A stretch of 11,248 bases of DNA from Bacteroidota bacterium (GTDB lineage Bacteria > Bacteroidota > Bacteroidia > Chitinophagales > Chitinophagaceae), in contig JAGWTX010000022.1 in the NCBI GenBank assembly GCA_028875955.1, positions 1-11,248 on the forward strand, given 5' to 3'. The notes under the pieces are model-generated. The model saw only the letters and a program-made list of their open reading frames with translations. It was not told the origin of the DNA and searched no databases. The position numbers and the translations under genes are program-made. Shown one piece after another: positions 1 to 5,848 of the stretch. The stretch's first letter is position 1. Every line of letters starts with the position of its first letter.

Positions 1-711
1 CAATTGATCCAGGCTTTGTATGCGACTGGGAAACCGGTTGTACTTGTATTGATCAATGGTCAGCCACTCACGATAAATTGGGAGAACCGGTATCTACCCG
101 CTATTCTGGAAGCCTGGTTCCCCGGACCTTCCGGCGGAACCGCTATCGCAGAAACCCTTTTCGGAACCAATAACCCCGGCGGAAAATTATCCATTACTTT
201 TCCAAAGACCATGGGACAGATCGAAATGAATTTTCCTTTCAAACCCGCATCACAGGCCGGACAACCCGGCGACGGTCCCAATGGTTATGGAAGAACCGCA
301 GTGGTTGGTCCGTTGTATCCTTTCGGTTATGGGTTGAGCTATACACATTTTGCTTATTCGCATCTTACGGTCAGCCCTGAACAACAGAAACCACAGAGAG
401 ATATCCAGGTTGGTATTGATATAACCAATACAGGCGCAGTAAAAGGTGATGAAGTGGTGCAATTGTACCTTAAGGATCTCGTGAGCAGTGTTACCGTGTA
501 TGATACACAATTACGCGGATTTGAACGTATCACATTAGAACCCGGTGAAACCAAAACAGTTCGATTCACCCTTCATCCGGATGATCTTTCCCTGATTGAT
601 AAAAACATGCAACGGGTTGTTGAACCGGGGGATTTTGAAATCCTCGTGGGCAGTTCATCGGTTGATATCAGAGCTAAAAAAACCTTTACGATCCATCCGG
701 AAGGATCGTAA
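1..711 (+). CDS. GH3 beta-glycosidase (beta-glucosidase/BglX-like), C-terminal fragment, 5' end outside window
   Basis: Open from the first base (frame 1), so the start and the catalytic TIM barrel lie upstream; about 236 codons are visible. The fragment begins in the second GH3 domain (alpha/beta sandwich): GKPVVLVLINGQPL, then AWFPGPSGGTAIAETLFG and NNPGGKLSITFPK, then the family signature YPFGYGLSYTHF at about codons 106-117. From about codon 135 there is a fibronectin-III-like domain (DITNTGAVKGDEVVQLYL, LRGFERITLEPGETKTVRFTL), standard in BglX-type GH3 enzymes. These enzymes remove non-reducing beta-D-glucosyl or beta-D-xylosyl residues, usually in the periplasm. Neither the nucleophile Asp nor the acid/base Glu is expected in this part, so activity and sugar specificity cannot be read here. 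The gene converges on the fucosidase gene, and its last codons form half of the shared terminator hairpin. Family assignment is firm; substrate is open. Confidence 0.93.
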   Translation, partial: QLIQALYATGKPVVLVLINGQPLTINWENRYLPAILEAWFPGPSGGTAIAETLFGTNNPGGKLSITFPKTMGQIEMNFPFKPASQAGQPGDGPNGYGRTAVVGPLYPFGYGLSYTHFAYSHLTVSPEQQKPQRDIQVGIDITNTGAVKGDEVVQLYLKDLVSSVTVYDTQLRGFERITLEPGETKTVRFTLHPDDLSLIDKNMQRVVEPGDFEILVGSSSVDIRAKKTFTIHPEGS

Positions 712-719
712 AGGTTTTT
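678..719. terminator. Bidirectional intrinsic terminator overlapping the GH3 stop codon
   Basis: A perfect 17-bp inverted repeat (678-694 and 703-719) with an 8-nt loop (695-702). The arms end in A5/T5, so each strand reads a GC-containing stem followed by a T-run: on the + strand TTTTT with another T-tract at 729-736, on the - strand TTTTTTT. It sits between convergent genes and would stop both the GH3 transcript and the GH31-lyase-GH29 operon. The GH3 stop codon TAA (709-711) is inside the right arm, so the last residues of the protein (TFTIHPEGS) are encoded by the hairpin. Confidence 0.9.
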
Positions 720-734
720 ATCGGTATCTTTTTT

Positions 735-2111
735 TTACAAATTTCCTGTCAGCTGCAGTTTGATAACAGAAGCCATCTTATCCGGCGCATGGGCAGGCAA
801 CTGAATCTGTACACCTTCCGGTGTTTGTTTTGACTGGCAGAGAATACCATTCGCCAGCAGTTTTGCACTGGTGATGGAATGATGCAGACCCGGCACCCAT
901 AATTTGCCATCTGCAGGCCAATCAAATATATGCAGGTAAAGGATGGTTCCCGATCCACTGGTTTTCTGGGTACATCTTCCCCAGGAAAGCGGTGGCAAAG
1001 GACTTGCATGCGTTGCATAGATGGCTTCCCCGTTTGTCTTCATCCATTTACCGATTTCGGATAAGGCTTCCACACTTTGCTGAGGAAAGGTACCATCTGG
1101 TTTGGGTCCGATATTCAATAAATAATTGCCCCCCTTGGAAGCGATATCGCACAGGTTATGAATCAGGGTTTCCGGTGTTTTCCAGTTATTATCCGATGTA
1201 CGATACCCCCAGGTGCCATTCATGGTCATACAGGTTTCCCAGTCCTTTCCATCCAGTTCATTCAACCCCGGTATTTTCTGTTCCGGGGTTTTGGTATCAC
1301 CCGGGAAATCGGGTCTTTTCAAACGATCATTGGTAATGATGTCCGGTTGGTATTTCAATTGTGCCTGTAATGCCAGTGCCGCTTCTTCCGTCATATTGGT
1401 GGGCGTGTCCCACCACAGCACAGAAACCTTTCCATAATTCGTGAGTAATTCCTTCACTTGTGGAACAGCCACTTCTTTGATGTAGTCTGCAAAACTTCTG
1501 GTTTCCTGTGCGGGATCCCAATGTCCGTCATGTGCTTTTGTATAGGCATCGATTGCAGCAGAATCGGGGTTGGCCCATCCGTCGGAAGCGGGTCTCCTGG
1601 AAACGGCACCTCCGGGATTATTCCAGTCCTGAGCCTGTGAATAATAAAAACCCAGTCGGATGCCATACTTGTGACAGGCAGCTGCCAGGGGTTTCAGCAC
1701 ATCTTTTCCATAAGGTGTTGCATCCACGATATTCCATTTACTGGCTTTGGTTTTGAACATGGCAAAACCATCGTGGTGCTTGGCGGTGATCACAATGTAT
1801 TTCATACCCGCCTGTTTTGCCATTCTTACCCATTCATCCGCATTGTATTTAACGGGATTAAAATTTTTGGCCATCGCCTGGTATTCCGCCACCGGGATCT
1901 TGGAACGGTTCATGATCCATTCCGCACCGCCTTTTAACTGTTCATGCCCATGATATACACCGGCCCATTGTGCATACACGCCCCAATGGATAAACATCCC
2001 GAACCGGGCTTCACGCCACCATTGCATGCGTTCGTCTTTTGTTTTCTGTTGTGCACTTACCTGTAGTGACAGACATAAACCGCAAAAAAGAAGGATACTG
2101 AGTTTTTTCAT
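735..2111 (-). CDS. GH29 alpha-L-fucosidase, secreted
   Basis: 458 aa. Residues 1-20 form a Sec signal peptide (MKK, hydrophobic core, cleavage near VSA-QQ). The GH29 (beta/alpha)8 barrel follows: ARFGMFIHWG (35-44), KYIVITAKHHDGF (104-116), WNIVDATPYGKD (126-137), GIRLGFYYSQAQDW (150-163), VLWWDTPTNM (231-240) and GGNYLLNIGPKPDG (327-340). By family analogy Asp235 in WWD is the nucleophile; Glu292 in DWETCMTMNGTWGY is a plausible acid/base, at the spacing seen in Bacteroides enzymes, but this is inferred. A small beta-sandwich fills about 365-458. The enzyme should release alpha-L-fucose by a retaining mechanism in the periplasm or at the surface. It is last in a three-gene operon, 30 nt after the lyase-like gene, with no Shine-Dalgarno sequence. 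Length and motifs are complete. Linkage preference cannot be told. Confidence 0.95.
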   Translation of the reverse strand: MKKLSILLFCGLCLSLQVSAQQKTKDERMQWWREARFGMFIHWGVYAQWAGVYHGHEQLKGGAEWIMNRSKIPVAEYQAMAKNFNPVKYNADEWVRMAKQAGMKYIVITAKHHDGFAMFKTKASKWNIVDATPYGKDVLKPLAAACHKYGIRLGFYYSQAQDWNNPGGAVSRRPASDGWANPDSAAIDAYTKAHDGHWDPAQETRSFADYIKEVAVPQVKELLTNYGKVSVLWWDTPTNMTEEAALALQAQLKYQPDIITNDRLKRPDFPGDTKTPEQKIPGLNELDGKDWETCMTMNGTWGYRTSDNNWKTPETLIHNLCDIASKGGNYLLNIGPKPDGTFPQQSVEALSEIGKWMKTNGEAIYATHASPLPPLSWGRCTQKTSGSGTILYLHIFDWPADGKLWVPGLHHSITSAKLLANGILCQSKQTPEGVQIQLPAHAPDKMASVIKLQLTGNL

Positions 2112-2141
2112 GTGTGTAATTTTTATGTATATCCGTTTTAA

Positions 2142-3320
2142 TTAAGGCAACCAGATCAGCGGATGTCTGACCGGAAGATTCCGGATGATCTCATCCACAT
2201 CTGGTGCATGATTGAGTTTTGCCCAAAGAGAAAACCATTTTTTGTTGTTATCCGCATTGGCACTGAATAATAAGGCGGGTTGTGCCACGGGCCAGTCGTT
2301 CCAATACATCACATCCTGTTTATACGGCCATTTTGTTTTATCAGCGATATAAGGGAATAAATAGGTGACGCATTTGAGAACCGATCTTCCGTCTGCCGTC
2401 TGGTAATGCCAGAGATCATCTTCCTTTGTAGACAGGATCTGGCAAATGGTTGCAAAAGCATCCATGTTAAACAAGGAGTAGCCATAGGGCTTGGTACGTT
2501 TGAGTTCCCTCGGCAAGCTTCCATCGGGTTCGATCTGTTCCGGAATCAATTTGTTTTTAAACCTGTCTGAACAGAATTGCAAGATCTTTCTGTTTCCCGT
2601 AAACCTTGCAAAACAGGCCACCTGCATTACCCAGCAGGTTCCATGGTTATTCAGCGCATTCATCTCGGTGATACCATAAGGATGCGTGGTGAGCCAGGTG
2701 ATATATTCGGAAAACCAGTTTTTGGCGGCTGTCAGGATCTCCGCATCCATTCCAGGCTCGTTTTCCAGCAGATACAATGCCTGTGCCACTTCCATTAACT
2801 GGATCGTATCGATCACACCAATCCCTCTTCCGGTAAAACGACCTTTCACTGCCTGTGCATACAATAAACTGGGATTCATCCTTGTGGCGGTATCCGCAAA
2901 CCAGGCTTTGCAATGAAGCAGTATTTTTTGCAGGTATTTTGTATCATGTGTGATCCGGTATGCGGAAGCCAATGCGCCCACAATTCTGCTGAAGCGGATC
3001 ATCGCATACCTGTGGGCGGTGAAATTATTGGGATTGGTCATACCATCATGGGTAACATATGGACTATCCGGGCTCACCGGATTGGGCCACCAGTAATCAC
3101 CTTCAGAAAAAAAATCATGTTTCCCACCGGCGCTTCTCGGGGAACTTTCTGCTGTTACGGTAACCGGTTCCTGGTTCAATGCCCAATCGGCTTCTTCCAT
3201 GACCTGCTTATGCAACACTTGCATGGCCGCCTCCTTTAGGGATGTTCCATCAATGGGTGCGTGATGCAGGTTCATACTGAACAGCAGTGGTAAAAAAAGG
3301 AGGTAACCTGTTTTTTTCAT
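2142..3320 (-). CDS. Alginate-lyase-family (PL5/PL38-like) polysaccharide lyase, secreted
   Basis: 392 aa from the ATG at 3318-3320. An in-frame TTG at 3348-3350 would add 10 residues before the signal peptide and is unlikely. Residues 1-20 (MKKTGYLLFLPLLFSMNLHH) look like a signal peptide. The rest is an all-helical toroid of the Alginate_lyase Pfam type: KHDFFSEGDYWWPNP (67-81), HDGMTNPNNF (91-100), a central helical part, then NALNNHGTCW (221-230) and GSLPRELKRT (267-276) followed by YGYSLFNMDAFA (279-290). In PL5 lyases a catalytic Asn-His pair, an Arg and a Tyr do beta-elimination at uronic acids; Asn225-His226, Arg271 or Arg275 and Tyr279 or Tyr281 would be the counterparts. PL38 enzymes with this look cut glucuronan or alginate. 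The role here is therefore probably cleavage at a uronic acid, between GH31 and GH29 in the operon (gaps 40 and 30 nt). The exact family is not certain. Confidence 0.85.
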   Translation of the reverse strand: MKKTGYLLFLPLLFSMNLHHAPIDGTSLKEAAMQVLHKQVMEEADWALNQEPVTVTAESSPRSAGGKHDFFSEGDYWWPNPVSPDSPYVTHDGMTNPNNFTAHRYAMIRFSRIVGALASAYRITHDTKYLQKILLHCKAWFADTATRMNPSLLYAQAVKGRFTGRGIGVIDTIQLMEVAQALYLLENEPGMDAEILTAAKNWFSEYITWLTTHPYGITEMNALNNHGTCWVMQVACFARFTGNRKILQFCSDRFKNKLIPEQIEPDGSLPRELKRTKPYGYSLFNMDAFATICQILSTKEDDLWHYQTADGRSVLKCVTYLFPYIADKTKWPYKQDVMYWNDWPVAQPALLFSANADNNKKWFSLWAKLNHAPDVDEIIRNLPVRHPLIWLP

Positions 3321-3360
3321 AGCCAAATATTTTGAACCACGGGAATTCAATTTCTCTGAT

Positions 3361-5499
3361 TTATTGCGTCATAAATTTCCAGGTAACAGTCCCAATCGTA
3401 TTGGGTTTGCCTGGAACAGGTGAGGAAATTTTTCCTTCCCATTGACCATTTGCATTTTTTTGCACAGTGATCTCCCTGAAACTATAGGCACCTTTTTCAT
3501 ATTGAAAGGTTTCACCGTCATCATCATACAAAGAGAAATGGCCGGGTTGATCTCCATAGAACCGGATTTCCAAATTTGTTTTTTCGCCTGCTCTTGGTGC
3601 ATGCAACAGCGGTGGCATCATGGGTATGATGGCTCCATTCTTGACAAAGACCGGGATTTTTGACAGACCGGGACTAACCGTAATCACTTCCCCTTCTCCC
3701 ACCAGTTTCCCGGTATAAAAATCAAACCATTTCCCTTTGGGCAATACTACGGTTCTTGTGTTTTGCCCGGCAAACAAGGGTGCAACCAACAGGTTTTCTC
3801 CGGCCATGTACTGGTCTTTGATTTCCCGGGAAACCGCTTCAGCATAGGGATTCTCATTCAGGTTCGGATCTTCTTTCCGGGAAATCTTTGGTTGATAAAA
3901 ACCAGGCTCTAAATCCATTCCAAAAAAAGGAGGTACTCCGGTAAAATGGTATTGTGCAAAAAGGGAATACCAGTATGGCATCATACGCATCCGCAATAAA
4001 GCCAGCTCTTTTATATCATTTGCGACATCGGGGAATGACCAGGGTTTGGTGCCGCTGGCCCAGGCATTGATCATGGCCATGGGTGAAAAGATCACTGTCT
4101 GAAATCGCCTGATCCATTCCTCTGAAGTTTTGGATGCCCTTACTTCGGGTGTCCATAAAACACCTGCGGTGCCGCTGTTGATCAGAGCCGTGATAAAATC
4201 TTCGTGTTTATAATAATCGTTGTAGATCACATAGGGAAAAGAAGCCCCTCCCCCATTGGAAGCCCTTACAAGACCAAAAGTTCTTTTGTTTTGCTGATGA
4301 AAAAGCTCACTGGTGTAACGCTGTAACAAAAGACCATAGGTTTCCCGCATTTGCTCGGCGCTATGTCCGGATGGAAAGGTTGCCAGATCCGGCCATAAAT
4401 AATAATCATACCCATCCACTTCATCAATCTTATAACCACTCACTCCTATGGAAAGCTGATTTTTTTCCAGCTGACCCATAAATGCTTTTCTTGCTGGAAG
4501 CATTGTAAAATCCGGCACTTCCCCCAGCCAAACCATGTGTGAAGCCGTATAGGGATGGATGGCCTGGTAGAAAGGTGCTTTCTTCGATACATAAGGGTTC
4601 ATCCAAAGATTCAGACGGACACCCTTGGCCAGCATATTGCTGACAAATTTTTTGGGATCCGGATATCGTTTCGGGTCCCATTGGAAAGTGCCGGGATAGG
4701 CAGCCGATTGCCATCCAGGTTCCAGACCGATGAAGTCAAGCGGAAAACCCCTCTCTGCGAATTCAGCAGCTTCGGCTTCCACTTCTGCAGAAGTATACAA
4801 GGATTTGACCCTTTGTGTAAAACCCAGACCCCATCTGGGTGGTAAAACACCTCCACCCTGAAAGAGGTTATATCTTTTTACTGCATCCATGGGTGTCGGC
4901 CCAGAAAAAACAAATATCTCAACGCCTGCTGCGGGTACCAAAATCTCAACAGCATCGGAGTAAGGCCGGGCAGACCAGTTTTTATCCGTATTCCTGTCTT
5001 TCTCTTCCGGCGCATCCTTGCTGTCTTTCCGCACAGCCGTACCTGCATATACCGTCAGGTACCTGGCAGAATTGATAAAAACACCATATCCGTTGGAGGA
5101 AACATAGAATGGTGTGGGTGCATGCGTACGGCCGTTGTCTTTACCGCCATAATGATCTACCCGTAATTGTAATATTTTTCCGCGCTGGTGAACTGTTTGA
5201 AACTGTAAACCGAAACCAAACAGTTCTTCCTGTTTATCCAGGGGAAAACGGAGATAGCATTTTCCATCCTTTATGTTACCCCGGATCAAAGAAAATGAAA
5301 ATGGGAAAGGCGAAGCACCCTGTTGCTGTAAGGCTTTGTAATTGGGTTCTGTTCCCGCTGCGGTCAGCAAATCGTATTTTTCCGGCTGACCAATACGGCC
5401 CCTCCATACCCCTTCCGCTACTTTGGTCCATTCAAATGATTGCGCCTGCACCACAAGCATCCAGCACAAACATCCCAACAGGATTCCGGTTTTTCGCAT
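3361..5499 (-). CDS. GH31 alpha-glycosidase (alpha-xylosidase/alpha-glucosidase superfamily), secreted, atypical active-site loop
   Basis: 712 aa from the ATG at 5497-5499, where MRKTGILLGCLCWMLVVQAQ is a signal peptide. An upstream in-frame ATG (5554-5556) would place 19 residues ahead of it and is less likely. The N-terminal beta-sandwich (about 21-215) includes GYGVFINSARYLTVYAG (137-153). The barrel starts at LPPRWGLGF (219-227). Nucleophile: Asp359 in GYKIDEVDGYD (355-365). Acid/base: Asp428 in YVIYNDYYKHEDF (423-435), 69 residues on, close to the usual GH31 spacing. The C-terminal beta-domains include GENLLVAPLF (567-576), LPKGKWFDFYTG (586-597) and FSLYDDDGETFQYEKGAYS (655-673, DUF5110-like). 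The usual WT-D-GGF loop after the acid/base is replaced by LWTPEVRAS (448-456), so this is not a standard alpha-glucosidase or YicI-type xylosidase. It is first in the operon and follows the divergent control region. Probable retaining exo-alpha-glycosidase; sugar unknown. Confidence 0.92.
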   Translation of the reverse strand: MRKTGILLGCLCWMLVVQAQSFEWTKVAEGVWRGRIGQPEKYDLLTAAGTEPNYKALQQQGASPFPFSFSLIRGNIKDGKCYLRFPLDKQEELFGFGLQFQTVHQRGKILQLRVDHYGGKDNGRTHAPTPFYVSSNGYGVFINSARYLTVYAGTAVRKDSKDAPEEKDRNTDKNWSARPYSDAVEILVPAAGVEIFVFSGPTPMDAVKRYNLFQGGGVLPPRWGLGFTQRVKSLYTSAEVEAEAAEFAERGFPLDFIGLEPGWQSAAYPGTFQWDPKRYPDPKKFVSNMLAKGVRLNLWMNPYVSKKAPFYQAIHPYTASHMVWLGEVPDFTMLPARKAFMGQLEKNQLSIGVSGYKIDEVDGYDYYLWPDLATFPSGHSAEQMRETYGLLLQRYTSELFHQQNKRTFGLVRASNGGGASFPYVIYNDYYKHEDFITALINSGTAGVLWTPEVRASKTSEEWIRRFQTVIFSPMAMINAWASGTKPWSFPDVANDIKELALLRMRMMPYWYSLFAQYHFTGVPPFFGMDLEPGFYQPKISRKEDPNLNENPYAEAVSREIKDQYMAGENLLVAPLFAGQNTRTVVLPKGKWFDFYTGKLVGEGEVITVSPGLSKIPVFVKNGAIIPMMPPLLHAPRAGEKTNLEIRFYGDQPGHFSLYDDDGETFQYEKGAYSFREITVQKNANGQWEGKISSPVPGKPNTIGTVTWKFMTQ

Positions 5500-5697
5500 A
5501 ATTTTCTTATTGACATCCGAAGAAATAGCAGCAAACTTTACAGGCTGGGAATACATCCTTCATGTAACACAACCTTGTATACATTTTTTGCCGAATGGTT
5601 ATCTGGTTGTAACCCAAAAAATGAACCAAGGTTTCCCGTTTCCGGTATTTTCCTGAATGGAGAAATACTGCATCCCTGCACCTACTAAGATAACTGA

Positions 5698-5725
5698 GAT
5701 TATTTCGCAAATGCGCGAAATCATC
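5698..5725. promoter_or_regulatory. Long inverted repeat, operator-like
   Basis: Two 11-nt arms, 5698-5708 and 5715-5725, pair at 10 of 11 positions around a 6-nt centre (core ATTTCGC-N6-GCGAAAT). There is no T-run after it, so it is not a terminator. Its place about midway between divergent start codons suits a dimeric regulator that could act on both sides. The regulator is not identifiable from the site alone. Confidence 0.5.
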
Positions 5726-5746
5726 AGGATAGTGACCCACAAAAAA

Positions 5747-5760
5747 CGAAAACGTTTGCG
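5747..5760. promoter_or_regulatory. LacI-family-like operator palindrome
   Basis: The 14-mer CGAAAACGTTTGCG is symmetric around a central CG, with pairing at all but one position of each half. It resembles the AAACGTTT-type operators with a central CpG that LacI/GalR-family sugar regulators bind. It lies about 90 nt before the GH63-like ATG. This is a motif-level call with no regulator gene in the window. Confidence 0.45.
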
Positions 5761-5810
5761 GGGAAAACAGATGATATTTAAATAAATACTTATGTAAGCA
5801 TAATTATTTT

Positions 5811-5819
5811 TATATTTTG
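5811..5819 (+). promoter_or_regulatory. Possible Bacteroidota-type -7 element for GH63-like gene
   Basis: TATATTTTG resembles the Bacteroidota -7 consensus TAnnTTTG but with one extra base between TA and TTTG. It lies 30 nt before the ATG at 5849 in an AT-rich stretch. No good -33 TTTG box was found at the expected distance, so the call is weak. Confidence 0.25.
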
Positions 5820-5848
5820 AATACAGGGGGGTTAATTTAGTGTACAAT

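Larger units (their letters stand above)
5500..5848. promoter_or_regulatory. Divergent intergenic control region between GH31 operon and GH63-like gene
   Basis: About 350 bases with no convincing gene on either strand; the short minus-strand frames crossing it lack homology-like composition and run into the flanking genes. It must contain the promoter of the leftward three-gene operon and that of the rightward GH63-like gene. Two operator-like dyads (5698-5725 and 5747-5760) lie in its middle, and the stretch 5771-5820 is very AT-rich, as expected of a Bacteroidota promoter. No riboswitch or terminator was recognised. Confidence 0.6.

Noticed and set aside
992..1336. Plus-strand frame of 114 codons opposite the fucosidase gene, and similar antisense frames in the other genes.
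   Set aside because: Each lies wholly inside a strongly recognisable gene on the other strand and has the arginine-, proline- and cysteine-rich look of antisense translation.
5624..5643. Short AACC-AA-GGTT palindrome and a GTTTCC tandem just after it.
   Set aside because: Arms of four bases and a single 7-nt tandem are expected by chance in a 350-nt region.
5826..5831. GGGGGG run ahead of the GH63-like gene as a ribosome binding site.
   Set aside because: It is 17 nt or more from the ATG at 5849, too far for a Shine-Dalgarno sequence, and this phylum seldom uses one.
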